Shown: positions 32,141-44,326, numbered from the stretch's first letter. The stretch is 64,000 nt of DNA from Conus ventricosus (GCA_018398815.1 CM031614.1:50471615-50535614), one strand, 5' to 3'. Numbers and translations: made by a program. Notes: generated from the letters alone by a model not told the origin.

Positions 32141-32310
32141 ATCTTAAGTTACCAGCTACGCCAGCCCTAGGAACTGTCAAAGCTTCCCTTCAGATCCTGT
32201 TTTTCAGTCTGCAAGTCCGGAATCAAGGGCAATGCAGAAAGCAGCCCGTTTCTCAGGTAAAGCGTAGTCGTGCCGTCACCCTCACCACCACGTACTGTAT
32301 ATAGACCGTC
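32141..32310. repeat. Module I, copy 2
   Basis: Same content as 28946-29110. TACTGTATATAGACC at 32293-32307 is an intact empty site for the Tc1 insertion in copy 3. Confidence 0.8.
32208..32256 (+). other. Candidate plus-strand micro-exon, copy 2
   Basis: Forty-nine bases between CTGTTTTTCAG and CAG|GTAAAG, parallel to 29011-29058. Confidence 0.3.
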
Positions 32311-32560
32311 CACTCGGCTTGAAGGGGAGAAGGATGCGGAGGGGGGGAGGGGGGCAGGGACAAAGAGGCGGGGCATGGGAGGGGCCACAGGGTAATACGT
32401 GTGGGAGGAAAAGGGTTATGGTGGGCTAGTAAGCAGTGGCTGAGCGGATCTGGGGATTGATAGGAGCGGGGCGTTGGCTGGATGATGGAGGGCGGCCCAA
32501 ATTCCCACCACCACCACCCCTACATTTCCCCCGCCGACTGGAGGGCACGTCAACACTCAC

Positions 32561-32680
32561 AGCATTTAGTATTGTCGCTGCTGGCCACAAAATTGGCGTT
32601 GCATTCACATGTCTGGGCGTTGCAGGTGGCGTCGTCCAGGCAGCCCCCAGCAGCACAGCTAGACTCTCCAGCCTTGAGCA
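32561..32680 (-). CDS. Cysteine-rich exon J2
   Basis: The 120-bp exon has acceptor TTGTTGACAG and donor GTGAGT (complement of 32555-32560) and is phase 1 at both ends. It has the same six-cysteine spacing as J1, C-x4-C-x5-C-x4-C-x-C-x12-C, with different loop residues (for example CAAGGC against CDAKDC in J1). Spacing is kept while the loops differ, which suggests selection on a folded domain in both copies rather than two random remnants. Confidence 0.7.
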
Positions 32681-32729
32681 CTGTCAACAAGATGACGTCC
32701 ATCATGACACTGAATGGAAGGGAAGAATC

Positions 32730-32755
32730 ACACACACACACACACGTGCGCGCAC
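32730..32755 (+). repeat. (CA)n microsatellite
   Basis: Short CA and CG tract upstream of exon J2, matching the larger one beside J1. Confidence 0.85.
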
Positions 32756-33012
32756 AGTGGGCCTTCACGTTGTACTATCTCGATGACGTAGTTTCCTCTA
32801 TCACTCACCTTCACCACCACCCACCATCCACCCCCTTTTCGTCGATTGTGGTGGTAAAGTATAAAAAGGGGTTTAAAACTGATTTCTACGCAAACACGCA
32901 CCCTTTCATGACTGCACACACACACATGCACGCACACACACGCACACTCGCATAATAATGAATGGGCGGGGGTGGGTGGGGGATGTGGAGGGGTAGGGGA
33001 AAGAACCATTTT

Positions 33013-36000
33013 CTTTTTTTTCTTTTTTTTTTTTTTGAGGTTCAGGCAGTTTTTTATTTTTGTCCCACAACCGAACGAGTAGCGTTGTAAAGTTTCTTTT
33101 TTTTTTTTTTTGTCCCTTGCACTGAAGGTTATATTTCCATTCAATACACATGTTATATCAACAATTACATTTACATACAATGTTTAACTAGTGCTGTCAA
33201 GATCATTCAAAAGTGTCATAATTCAAAAGTCATAATTCGCATGTTACGATGTAAACTTATTACACTATATCAATTATTATTAAATGAAATAGTAAAACTG
33301 CAAGGGTATATACCAATTACAATATATAAACAAAGGCTATGAAAAGAAAAGAAGAAACAAAAACGAACAAGGGAGGGAACCAATAGCCCCCACACCACAC
33401 CCTGAAAGGGTTGGTGCCTGGGGCATGGATAGGAAAAAAAAAACAAACAAAAAAACCCAGAAGCAAAGCAAAACAAAACAAAACCAAATTCATGTTCACA
33501 AAGTATTGCTCGCTCAAATTTCATGGCTTGTGTGTCGATCCATTACAGGAGCATCGGTTATTTTTTTTATTTTTTTTATTTTTGTATGTGTGTCTTTAAC
33601 ATTTTACAAGGTGTCATGTCAACAATGAAAGACTGTTATAGTGTTTCGCATAGAGAAGGTTAGGGTAGCCAATTTTTCAAAAAGACATGATAACGCATTT
33701 CTGTCATATTGTGCATACTTTTCTATATTGTATCGATGCTTAAGTTCAATTGTAAAGCCTGACAATCTGGGTTTAACACTATTAATTCTGCAAGTGTAAA
33801 CAAAATATTTCGCCCACAATAAAATGAGATCAAATGATTGGTCTGTTTTTGTGTTTTCAATCGGTTCCAAAACAAAACCAGCTCAACATTAAATGACAAT
33901 CTGATGCTATTTTCACACGTTGTTTTCATGTAGTTTTCTAATTCTTTCCAGAATTCTTGTGAAATAGTGCAGTACCCAAATAGTGATGTATACTATCTCT
34001 CTGAATTTGACAAAAACTGCATCTATCGCTATCCCTCACCCCCATTCTGTTTAATATGATATTGGATACAAGAATTCTATGACAAATTTTCAATTGGAAC
34101 CACCTGAATTTTATTTCTTTTATTTTTCTCACAATTTTCAATACGATTTCCCAATCTACTGCGGTATGTAGCTTGAGTTCCAGTTCACGAAAGACTTAAT
34201 ATTAAGTACACATAACTTATCGAGAAGAATATTATAGTAAATCTTAACTCCTTTATTGACACTTGTTATAATTTTCAATAACTTACAATTTTCATTCTTG
34301 TAATTATTTTCAAATTTTATGTTTTTTTTTCCTTGCATATTCTTTTACTGCACGGACACATCCAAAATAGTTTTAGAGGATTTAAAGGACTTCCCACCTT
34401 TGTTGTAAAGGCTTCATAAACTTAAAAAGTTGCCATTTTCGTCAATCATATCCCCTACGTAGAATATACCTTTCTCTGCCCATGGTTTGTAGAAAAATGG
34501 GAATGGTTAATTTGAATTTATCATTATAGAAGACAGGTTCTGAAATAATTTCTTCGTTGTTATCTAAATCTACATAAAATGCTCAGATTGTCATATGACT
34601 TAAATACGTCTTTCCCAAAACTTGTTGCATTTACTATACAAGAATCTCTTTGATCCAAAATATTTTATATTGTTAACTTCTGGACATTGAGTTACTAAAA
34701 TGGTCTTCCACTTTGAATCATTATTTACTAATTTTCTTATCCAGGACAATTTCAGTGCTTGTATAAAAGCATAAATATTTGGTATTCTATGCCCCCATTT
34801 TCAATATCATGTACTGCATATTTTCGTTTAATTTTGTCAGGCTTCCCATCCAGACAAACTCAAAACACATGCTTTGTAATTGTTTTATAATGTCTCAGGA
34901 GGGTTTGGAAGCAACAACCACAAGTATAAAAGCTTTGACAAAATAAGGATTTCAGGACTGCAACCTTACCTAATGGTGTGCACATCCGTTTGGACCAAAT
35001 TTTGAACAACCTTTTCACTTCCAAAAATTTGTCTGATATATTAAGCTCTATTAATTTTGAAAGGTCATTTGTAAACCATATTCCAAGAATTTTGAACTTT
35101 CTTGGATTCCACATCATGTGTTTTTCGACTAGGTACACTATTTTCGAGTCCTTCTTCTGTCCTAACCATACATTACAAGTTTTTTCAAAATTTAATTTTA
35201 ACCCCGAAATATTTTCAAATTCTGATAATGACTCGAAAAGTTTTTCGTAAGATTTTTTATCTCCTTGTAGAGTGAAAAACGTATCGTCTGCAAATGGTTT
35301 ATCTTGAGCTCTGTTTCTGATATTTTTATTCCCTTAATTTCCTCATCGTTTCTGATTTTGCATGCTAATAAACTCTATACATAATACAAACAGATAAGGT
35401 GATAGAGGATCCCCTTGACGACACCCTCTTTTACTGGAAAAGTTTCAGACATTTTGCCATTAACAATTACGTGTGTTTTGATGTTTTTATAAAAAGTACT
35501 AATCCATTTACAAATATCCTCACCAAAACCAAAGCTTTTGATGGCTTTTACCAAGTAATTCCCGTTAACTGAATCAAAAGCCTTTTCAAAATCTATGGAA
35601 ACTAGTAGCCCTGGTATATTTTTGTGATCCAAATAGTATATCATATCATACAATATTCTCACGTTATCCCCAATATACCTCCCAGATATAAATCCGTCTG
35701 ATCTGCATGTATTAGTTTTGGCAACTGTTTTGATTCTGTTAGCTATACATGTTGATCCTATTTTGTAGGTTACATTTAACAATGAAATTGGCCTCCAATT
35801 ATTGATGAATTCCCTAGATTTGTTCCCTTGGGTAAACATACTATTACGCCCTCCCTTTGTGTTACTGACATTTCCCCTTTACAAAAACTCTCGTTTAAAG
35901 AACAAGTAACACAATCTCCCAGTTGTTTCCAGAAAAATTTGAAAAAAATTCACCGTAAATCCATCTGTGCCAGGACTTTTATCATTCTGCATATTCCTTA

Positions 36001-37550
36001 ATGCTTCTGTTGCTTCTTCTTTTGTTATAAATCCCTCTAAGTTGTCGATTCAGATTTGTTTAATTTTGGTATTGTTTGTTTAAACTTATCCATATTGATA
36101 TCTTGTGATTCACGTTCTTTATAAAGTTCTTGAAAAAAGTTTAGTTTCTTCTAACATTTCATTGGTTTCTAATAAAACATGTCCGTCGTTCTTCACAAGT
36201 TTTAACATCTGCTTACTCACATAATGTCTGTTTTCAAGAGAACAAAAATACTTATTTATTTTCTCCCCTTGCAATGCCCACCTTACTTTTGATCTCAACA
36301 GAATTCCTTCCATTTTAGATTTCCTAAAATTTTTGCCAACTGGGTTTTCTTTTCATTTAGGGCCATTCTGTCTGCTTCGTTCAGATGCAGATTGTTCTCA
36401 AGGGACTGTATTTCGTGTTCTAAGGTTTGTTCAGCCCTTCTCAGGTCTTTATTCTTACTTATACTGTATGTAATTGTTTTGGCTCTAATTTCCATCAGCA
36501 GCGTATCAAGAAATAGCTGATCTGATATCACAAAACTGAACTTGATCATTTGGTATCTGTTTTTAAATTTTCTCTCTCATATGGTACAGCTGCATATTGA
36601 CTTTTAACATTCTCTATGTATCATTTATTGACTGTACATATGTGTAATCTTTTAATAATGTTGAATTGAATTTCCCAAAAACTTTTTATTTTTTTACCTG
36701 TTTAAAGGTAAATTCAACTGGTAACCAGCGAATGGTCACTGCGGTATCCAAAAGAATGTCAGAGTTACTTACGTTTCCCATTAATCTTTCAGAAGCAATT
36801 AGATAGTCTAGGCGGCTTTGTGGAGTGGATTTGACCTTCGCCAAGTGTATCTGAGAACTTCTGGGTTAAACTCCCTCCATATATCTACTAGCTCAAATTT
36901 AGACATCATTTCAATTACCTCATCCCTGGCTTTGGCGTTGTTAATATTTTTATAGTTATCGTAATCTAAAACTGGGTTAAGAACCAAATTCCAGTCACCA
37001 GCAATAATAATATTTGAATTACCAAGTTCCCTCTATTTTATTTTGTATATCCTGAAAAAAGCAGGATCGTCTCTATTCGGGCTATAAATATTCACTAATG
37101 TTAACTGTTTCCCCAATGTATTCAAAAGGACAATAACTTAGTTTCCTTTTGTATCCTTGATTGTTTTCTCTATTTTAAGCTCAAAATTATTGTTGAATAA
37201 AATACCTACTCCCTTGATCTACTATTATTAGAAGAAAACACACACTCATATCCCATTCAGCTCGTATCTGGCGTTCTAATTTCTTCGTGAAATGCGTATC
37301 CTGCAGAAAATACACTGAGTATTGCTTTTGTCTCAAATGTTGAAACACATCCCTTCTTTTTACCAAAATTCCCAGGCCCTGGCAGTTAAGAGACGATATT
37401 TTCAGGCTACCCATTATACTTTTTGCATTTTTCTTTTTTATCTTCAATAAGGACGAAAGATTTAAGATTTTTGTTGTTGTTTTGTTTCTTTTTTTTCCTT
37501 TTTCAGTTTCCTTAAAATATCCCAAGCACGAAGTAAAATGCTTAGTATAT
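33013..37550 (-). mobile_element. Tx1/L1-like LINE, near full length
   Basis: The minus-strand element ends in a poly-A tail (T tract 33013-33036), preceded by an AATAAA signal (complement of 33053-33058). It is absent from the paralogous site near 29862-29880. It holds an apurinic-type endonuclease, a reverse transcriptase and a C-terminal knuckle in the usual order. The 5' boundary is approximate. Confidence 0.82.
33930..37414 (-). pseudogene. LINE ORF2-type polyprotein (endonuclease + reverse transcriptase), frameshifted
   Basis: It starts near 37414 with MGSLKISSLNCQGLG, the endonuclease opening. Further on are QDTHFTKK, NIYGPN, a GDWNLVLNP motif (about 36970-36998) and RRSTPQS-like sequence with the R-x-D core. 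The reverse transcriptase has WRPISLLNVTYKI (about 35750-35795), SIDFEKAFDSV (about 35570-35605) with the first catalytic Asp, and FADDT (35281-35295) as the active-site loop. The C-terminus has FQLKICHRIL and a CSFC-x-H-type knuckle (about 33985-34030). Several frameshifts and stops are present. The product would nick target DNA and copy its own RNA into it. Confidence 0.8.
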
Positions 37551-37685
37551 TGTGAATGTATTTAACCGCCAATATATTGTAAATGTCTATTTTTGAGCAC
37601 ACAAGCCTAGGGCTTGCTCATTCGTCCTGTCAATTCTGAAGGTATTCTGTTTGCCCGTTTCTGAAATAAACGTTATTTAAAGCAA
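37551..37685 (+). other. Possible 3' end of another retroelement
   Basis: AAATAAACG followed by a weak A-rich end (about 37662-37690) looks like a plus-strand polyadenylation end. It lies between the LINE 5' end and module P. It may instead be 5' untranslated sequence of the LINE. Confidence 0.3.
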
Positions 37686-38240
37686 AGATTAACAAAACAA
37701 AGGACAGTCACTTTACCAGAGCCAGGCTTCTTTTAGAAGCCGATAGCGAACTTCAGGGCGACAGACCTACTGACCATGGCCCCAAAGTCGCCCACCGTCT
37801 GTCCGCTCAACGCGCTCACGTTACGGTCCCTCCCTTAATGTGGAGCACCCTCAGGCGTCTCTTGTTCTTTTCTTTGTTCTTTCTGGATCGCGAAGGAATA
37901 CGACAAACCGTACGTCCGTCTCAACTGAAGGTGCTCGGATCTATGCCACAGCGTCACGACGAACTGGGAACGGTTTTTCTTTTTTTTTTTTTTTTTATAT
38001 GAACAGTGTGAACTGGGAGCATTAATCTCCAATAGCGGAGGCCGATGGTCGACTGACATTATCTAACAAGGTCTTCTGCGATTAGAACCTTTTTTGATCG
38101 GGCTTTGAAACCTGTCCCGGAAGTTTCAACTTATTTGCAAAGGTACTGTGAACTTACATTTCGGTCTTTCTCAGTTGTTGCAATGTTTCCTTACTCGAGT
38201 CGAATATGACTGGGATTTTTTGTGCGTGTTGTTGTTTCTG
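37686..38240. repeat. Module P, copy 2
   Basis: Aligns with 29880-30340 and runs into a poly-C tract at 38286-38315. The reading frame seen in copy 1 is interrupted. Confidence 0.75.
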
Positions 38241-38283
38241 TTTTTGGTCAACCCGGCACACTAGCAGTAAGAGTTGCCATCAA

Positions 38284-38318
<35 letters not shown>

Positions 38319-38319
38319 C

Positions 38320-38685
38320 CCCAACCAAAACCAAAATTGCCCTGTCGTTCAATTTTCATTGTGTGTGCAAACCGCACAGTTTCCCCCAAGCGTTGGTCAG
38401 CATTATCCTCCTCCTACCGTCAGACCAAAGATAGTACACCCTACGAAAGATATTCCACTCTGCAGAAAGTGAAGCCAGACGGCTGGCGCATTCCATCCTG
38501 CCACTCCCACCTTCACAGAGTATCTTTCCACGCGTGTCCAACATGGCGAGTAAGGCAAGAGGCAACTGGTGCGCCGCACCGACCGTCATAATTCCTCGGA
38601 AAAATGGGTTCCGGTTGTTTCCTTTTTCAAAAGACGAAGAAAGGCGAGTTCATTTTCTGTGTTACATTTCCTAAATTCGTTGTTT
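38320..38685. other. Unassigned spacer
   Basis: Non-repetitive. I see no exon with good splice borders and no recognisable domain. Confidence 0.4.
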
Positions 38686-38686
<1 letters not shown>

Positions 38687-38733
<47 letters not shown>

Positions 38734-38837
38734 GACAGAGAGAGCGACAGACAGAGCGACAGAGAGAGAGAGAGAGTACATGTACGCGCGCATGTGTGTA
38801 TGTGTATGTATGTATGTATGCGCGCGCGCGCGTGTTT

Positions 38838-38880
<43 letters not shown>

Positions 38881-39030
38881 AGAGAGAGAGAGAGAGAGGG
38901 CTGGAGAGAGAGAGAGACAGGGATGGAGAGAGAGAGAGAGAAATGCATAGGATACTACTAGCGCTCACGTACATACACATGCAGGCGCTTGCACACACAC
39001 ACACACCCACACACACACACACACATCATT
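38687..39030 (+). repeat. Compound microsatellite cluster (GA, TATG, CG, TG, GA, CA)
   Basis: Successive blocks of GA (38688-38778), TATG/GCGC/TG (38790-38860), GA (38861-38940) and CA (38993-39025). Long Ser/Leu and Arg/Glu frames here are artefacts. Confidence 0.95.
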
Positions 39031-39819
39031 ATGTTACCTACCATCACTCACCATACGGGATTCATTACCCCCTTTAACCATCCCTCAAACCTCCCCCCAC
39101 ACACACACACACCCTTGATTTCTACACTCGCCTGTATCCATACACCTCTCCTCCTCCCCTCCTCCCTCTCCCAGTACCCTCGCACTCACCTCACCGCATT
39201 TGGACTTGTCCCCCTTGAAACTTTGTTGTCATCGTCGCACGCGCATACCGTCTTGCCATCATTTGCGCTTGCACCAGTTGGACAGGTACATGTCGTACCA
39301 GCAGGACACACAGCAGCGGTGACCACGCAATCCTCGGTGCTGCTGGCCGTGCAAGCGCCATCGATCTTCACCCCTGTTCATGGTACAAAGACAGTGAGCC
39401 TGGACAGCAGGAGTACGGAGGGCAAGACCCAAGCGGCTCCCTACCCTTCGCCCCCAAGGAGACGAACTCTACCCCTCCACCTCCTTCCCTTCCATCACGT
39501 GCCCCTCTCACCTCCCACCCCAATCCTTCGTCGTCGTCCTCCTTCCAAGAAGTGGTTCGGTTCACAGGTCTGGGGACATCTGGGCTGCTTTAGTTTCCTC
39601 TTCACTTTAATGTGAACCTCTCTCTGCTGCCAGTCACGGTGATGGAAGTTTGATACAAAGCGAACGAGCAACGTGAAATGTATTGACGAGGAAGGTTGGG
39701 GAGGAGTGGGGGGGGAGGTAGTGTTGGAAGGACGGACGTTGGAGGAGCGGGGAGGAGAAAAGTGTGGTTCCACTGCGCTTCCATGTGTGTATGCGTGTGT
39801 GTATGCGTGTGTGTGTGTG

Positions 39820-39879
<60 letters not shown>

Positions 39880-40084
39880 GCGATTGTGGTAAATATAAGA
39901 GATGGAAGGGGGAATAGTGAATTAGTAAATCCCTGTCTGAAAATATTAATGAGATTCCATCTGTTTGTTCCCTTTTTTGAGAATGTAGAGGATACAAATA
40001 ATGCCTAGGTCAGTCACTACCGTACTACATGAAATATACTTACAATAATAACATGCATAGATTAACTGTGTTTTGGGAGACGGA

Positions 40085-40085
<1 letters not shown>
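39031..40085. repeat. Module K flank, copy 1
   Basis: It aligns with 62165-63285 (CCATCACTCACCAT, CCTTGATTTCT, GTCACGGTGATGGAAGTTTG, CTGTCTGAAAATATTAATGA). It includes exon K1 and a TG tract at 39783-39880. Confidence 0.85.
39195..39373 (-). CDS. Cysteine-rich exon K1 (one-base frameshift near 3' end)
   Basis: The acceptor is CCATGAACAG and the donor GTGAGG (complement of 39189-39194) or GTGAGT five bases further. From a phase-1 acceptor it reads VKIDGAC, then C-x7-C-x6-C-x5-C-x-C-x12-C-x-C, then NKVS. A single missing base after that is needed to reach the DKSKC end that copy K2 shows (ADKTC). The exon is about 60 codons, longer than J. The loss could be a consensus error in an otherwise intact exon. 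Confidence 0.58.

Positions 40086-40087
<2 letters not shown>

Positions 40088-40136
<49 letters not shown>
40088..40136 (+). repeat. (CT)n microsatellite
   Basis: Pure CT repeat sitting exactly where, in the sister copy, LINE coding sequence (63320-63640) lies between two shorter CT tracts. Confidence 0.9.
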
Positions 40137-40141
<5 letters not shown>

Positions 40142-40460
40142 TGTGTAAGTTTGGTGCATGGGGCATCATGGTATTTGTTGTGTAGATTGCCTGTTTGCAT
40201 CACTGCTAGGTCTTCTGATCTGTTCCATCTTGTTTCCTATCTTTTTAATTTAAACTGATTTCTACAAATTTCCCTGTATGATATTCATTGTTTTTCTTTC
40301 TCTCTTACGTGTCAATGTTGATTATGCAATCCGCCAATGTTTTTTGTTGTTAAATTTTCCGTCACTGAGCACAGCATAAGCATTTGCTTGTTGCTTCCCT
40401 TCAATAAGCTGTTTATGTACACATCTGTTCAATAAAGAAATTAAACAAAATAAATAAATA
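40137..40460 (+). mobile_element. LINE 3' untranslated tail
   Basis: It is nearly identical to 63665-63990, ending with TGTTCAATAAAGAAATTAAA. In the other copy it follows LINE coding sequence, so it is a LINE 3' end that here has lost its coding part at the CT repeat. Confidence 0.65.
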
Positions 40461-40640
40461 ACGATGTTAATGATAACGATGATGCGAGTTATGACAATGA
40501 CAATAGAAGAACCCGAACACGAAAATTTTCAATGGAAGCGTACCCCCAACCACCCCCCCTCCCCACCCCCGTTTGAACTCGGCACACACACAGTTGCACA
40601 GTTGACGGACGACGTGCTGGGATACTTTCTTGAAATGGGC

Positions 40641-40641
<1 letters not shown>

Positions 40642-40686
<45 letters not shown>

Positions 40687-40996
40687 CGCGTGTGGAGTCA
40701 GAATGCCATTTGCAGGTCCATCGTGTGTGTGCGAGTGTGTGTGCGCACGCGAGTGCGAGTGTGCGTGTACGAGTGCGAGTGCGTCTGTGCGCGCATGTGT
40801 GTTGTGAGTGCGAGAGAGTATGTGTGTGTGTGCGTGTGTGTGTGTATGTGTGCATGTGTGCGTGCGTGCGTGCGTGCGTGCGTGTGCATGTGCGTGTGCG
40901 TATGTGAGTGCGTGTGTGAGTGCGAATGCGAGTGCGTATGCGAGAGCGTGTGCGAGTGCTTATGCGTGTGCGTGTGTGTGTGTGTGTGTGTAGAGT
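40642..40996 (+). repeat. (TG)n and TG/CG-variant microsatellite
   Basis: About 350 bp of GT repeats with GCGT and GAGT variants, interrupted once by GAATGCCATTTGCAGGTCCA. Confidence 0.95.
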
Positions 40997-41115
40997 CGAA
41001 AGTCGTTTGAGGGTCTAGCCGACACATTTTTCACTTCGGGGTGCTTTGGATATGAATCCGACAACGGACTGACGTTTCTTCTGAGCCACACCGTACTATA
41101 GCAGTGTAGTGCGTT

Positions 41116-41148
<33 letters not shown>

Positions 41149-41430
41149 ACCCCACCACCACTCCCTCACAGCACATGTCAATGGTCACACGCTCTACTTT
41201 TTGGAGAGGAAGGGGGAAGGGGGGACGGGCGGTCGCTGAAAGCCTACGCCACCCACACCAAATCATTAAGATATGTGCGTTTGCGCCTGGGTCTGTGCGT
41301 GGACATGAGAGAGAGAGGCACGTGCGTGCGCATGCGTGCACGTGCAAGCACACGCCAAAGAGGCGATGGACAGCCTGACACAGAGGAATGTCCATCAGAA
41401 CAGACATTCTATCAGGAGTTGTGTGTGCAT
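40997..41430. repeat. Module L flank, copy 2, with poly-C tract
   Basis: Aligns with 25860-26245. The C tract is at 41118-41148. It is followed here by exon L. Confidence 0.75.
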
Positions 41431-41436
41431 ACTTAC

Positions 41437-41517
41437 TGCATTTCCCATCCTGACAGACCAGGTTCGCGTCGCAGGTATTGGTGCAATCGGCTCCTTTGGC
41501 CTGGCCGTGGGCCACAC
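41437..41517 (-). CDS. Cysteine-rich exon L1, short
   Basis: The 81-bp exon has acceptor GGGTGTTGCAG and donor GTAAGT (complement of 41431-41436) and is phase 1 at both ends (2 + 26 codons + 1). It encodes VAHGQAKGADC, then C-x3-C-x5-C-x4-C, four cysteines. It is clean and open. Directly upstream in gene sense is an array of about 42-bp repeats, each of which copies its acceptor region. Only one copy of this exon is seen in the window. Confidence 0.65.
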
Positions 41518-41890
41518 CTGCAACACCCAGACAAACGTTAGCTTCCTACTGTCTCACACCTGCAACACCCAGACAAACGTTAGCTCCCTACTGTCTCACA
41601 CCTGCAACACCCAGACAAACGTTAGCTTCCTACTGTATCACGCCTGCAACACCCAGATAAACGTTAGCTCCCTACTGTCTCACACCTGCAAACACCCAGA
41701 CAAACGTTAGCTCCCTACTGTCTCACACCTGCAACACCCAGACAAACGTTAGCTTCCTATTGTCTCACACCTGCAACACCCAGACAAACGTTAGCTCCCC
41801 TCTGTCTCACACCTGCAAACACCCACACAAACGTTAGCTAACCATTGTCTCACACCTGCAACAAACATCCAGTCAAGCCGTAACTGCCCA
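41513..41890 (-). repeat. 42-43 bp tandem array copying a splice acceptor
   Basis: Nine units start at about 41513, 41555, 41597, 41639, 41682, 41725, 41767, 41810 and 41853. On the gene strand each unit has GTTTGTCTGGGTGTTGCAG|GTGTG, that is, the acceptor of exon L1 plus its first five bases. The array lies in the intron immediately before the exon. Confidence 0.85.
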
Positions 41891-42068
41891 CTGCCTCTCA
41901 CATGTGCCGTCAAACTGGGGAGGGCGGGGGGGGGGGGGGGGGGCGAATAAATGGGACTGCGACGATGCGGTTGGCCGGCTAGTGGGGGTGGTGGTGAGGT
42001 GAGTGGGGATAGGGTGGTGTACCACTTTAAGCCCTCGCGAACTCGCAAGTATTGAGATCCGTGGGTTC

Positions 42069-42106
<38 letters not shown>

Positions 42107-43059
42107 CTCGACACGTGTCGGAGACATCTGCGCGGTCTTCCATTCCCTTTCTGGAGGAAAATCCGTGTCCTCGCCAGATCCTGTTGTGCTTGAGGAACAA
42201 AACAAAACAAACCACGCACGTTAAACTCACCCAAGAACAGGCCAGGATATGTCAATGGGTCTGTACTAAGATGAAAATGAAACTCTTGGCACACACACTG
42301 CTGTCATTTGCCCAGTGTGGTAGACCACATGGCAATGGGAATCCTATTTCTCGCTGTTCAAGGAAGCTGCCTTTTTATTCCTTTTTTTTTTTTTTTTTGA
42401 TAAGAGTGCCGTCCACTCCTGACTCGCGGCACAAGATTTTGGATCGCGCAGAAATCTACAGTGTGAGTGAACGCGTCATTAACATTTCACATTCGCGAAA
42501 ACTAAAAAAAAAAAATCCTTTCTGCGTTAAAGAGAAAACCAATCCACTTTCATCTGTTCTCCACCTTCTTTGCAGAAGACTTAGTAGGAATAACCCCCAC
42601 CCTACCCCCGTCGATTCTTACTAAACGGTACGAAGACACCCTGCCCCAAGATGGACCTGAAAAGTCGTCCCTGAAGACAGAATGTTGCTGCTTTAGGGGA
42701 GAATTTTATTTAAAGAAACACACACACACAAACACACACACACACAGTGGTGAACCTCGGAATTCTAAACGAAGAACGCATACCGACAGAAAGGACCTCG
42801 ACTACCGAGTTCTCCGTGCTGTTATTTGTCACCAGCTTAACGCACCAGCTCCTTCAGATATGTCCGGTCAGGCGAAGGTCCTGCACTTCAATGCTCAATG
42901 ATGCAATGAACGCGACCCCCCATTCATACGCTAAAGCTGGTGACTCAAAAATAGCTCGCACAGTATTTTGCTTCAATACTGGAATGATTTTTTTAATATC
43001 ACTGCATGAAACAATATGATCTGGAGTAATTTTGTTTCCACATAATTATGCAAACTAGG
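41891..43059. other. Intronic or intergenic spacer
   Basis: Holds a G tract (41926-41943), a C tract (42070-42104) and a CA tract (42719-42748). No exon or element is recognised. A lone B-box-like GGGTTCG at 42062 is not supported by an A box. Confidence 0.5.
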
Positions 43060-44072
43060 TTGTCTTTTGTTTTTGTTTTTGTTTTTGTGTGTTTTGTGTG
43101 TGCATATTTTGTTCTAAATGCATTAAGCTTCCACCTGTACATTAATGAGGACAATTTTCTATTAAGTTAAAATTCTCATCGATTCTTTTAATATCAAACT
43201 GTTCTTTATTGACGTGATCTACCATACTATATTCGAAAGCTTTCCAGATATGCGACTTAACTAAGTTACACTGTTCATGTACTGATAAGGGGAAATCAAA
43301 CAATTCTGAATCAAAAGTATTTTTGGCTCCACGTTTAGCTGCCTACTTTTTAATTATAATGAAAACAACAATGTGAAGGAATACAACAAAAAGCTACATG
43401 GATTCCTCTTGCAATTAACATGTGTATTATACAACTTATCTCTATGACCATTTCAGGTCTTGTGCGCAATTGAAAAACTTTTAATGTCTGAAGAACTGAT
43501 TTAGAATCAACACAGAACAGAACATGAAATATTGCTTTTGGAAAGTTTAAGAGGTAATTTAAAGCCAGGAGTATTGCTGTTAGTTTTGCTGTAAATATCG
43601 ATTTGTTAATTCCGATATAGAATGATTTGTCTACTCTTAAGCCTGGTATTATGAATGCACAACCTGTTTGTTTGTTTATCAATGCACAAACCGTCTGTGT
43701 ATATTTTCTAATAATTTGAATAGTTCTTTTCAACGTGACATTTGATATAGCTTGCAAACATATTTATGTTTTCTTTTTTTCTTTTTTTAAATTGGTATGT
43801 TCAATATCGAAATGTGCTTTATTAAGCTCCCATGGTGGTATAGGAGAAAATAACGGTCTAATGGATAGTGCATCGTTATCGATTGAAACTCCAGAATCAG
43901 TAATACTTTTTTATGTGTATGTTGCCAGTGTTTTTTGAGAAGCTATCGATTTTGCTCCTTTAGGAAAATCAATATCTGACCTCATTTTCATTTCAGATCT
44001 AGTGTGCGTTTTACTAGTTGTAACCTTGATAACAAATTTACAACACACTAACTCTCTGTATTCATCTAAGGG

Positions 44073-44074
<2 letters not shown>
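43060..44074 (-). pseudogene. LINE fragment with RNase H domain
   Basis: On the minus strand it starts abruptly at the TG microsatellite with LPLDEYRELVCCKF, then PIPPWELNKAHF-like sequence, then an RNase H region: GCAFIIPGLRVDKS, FTAKLTAILLALNYLLN (with the E position replaced by K, against the usual FTAEL) and VDSKSVLQTLKVF with the conserved Asp-Ser. RGIHVAFC-IPSH follows. It ends in non-coding sequence near 43060. It is the same family as 45247-46052 on the other strand. Confidence 0.75.
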
Positions 44075-44162
<88 letters not shown>

Positions 44163-44263
44163 CATGCGTGCGTGCGTGCGTGCGTGCGTGCGTGTGTGTG
44201 TGTGTGGGGTGTTTGTGTGTGTGTGTGTGTGTGTGTGTGCGCATGCATGCGTGCGCGCATGCA

Positions 44264-44297
<34 letters not shown>

Positions 44298-44326
44298 TGT
44301 GTGTGTGTGTGTGTGCTTGCTTCCTG
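44075..44326 (+). repeat. (TG)n microsatellite with GCGT core
   Basis: About 250 bp, abutting the LINE fragment with no spacer. Confidence 0.95.

Noticed and set aside
42040..42110. Second SINE or tRNA from the word GGGTTCG
   Set aside because: No A box at the right distance, and the word runs into a poly-C tract.
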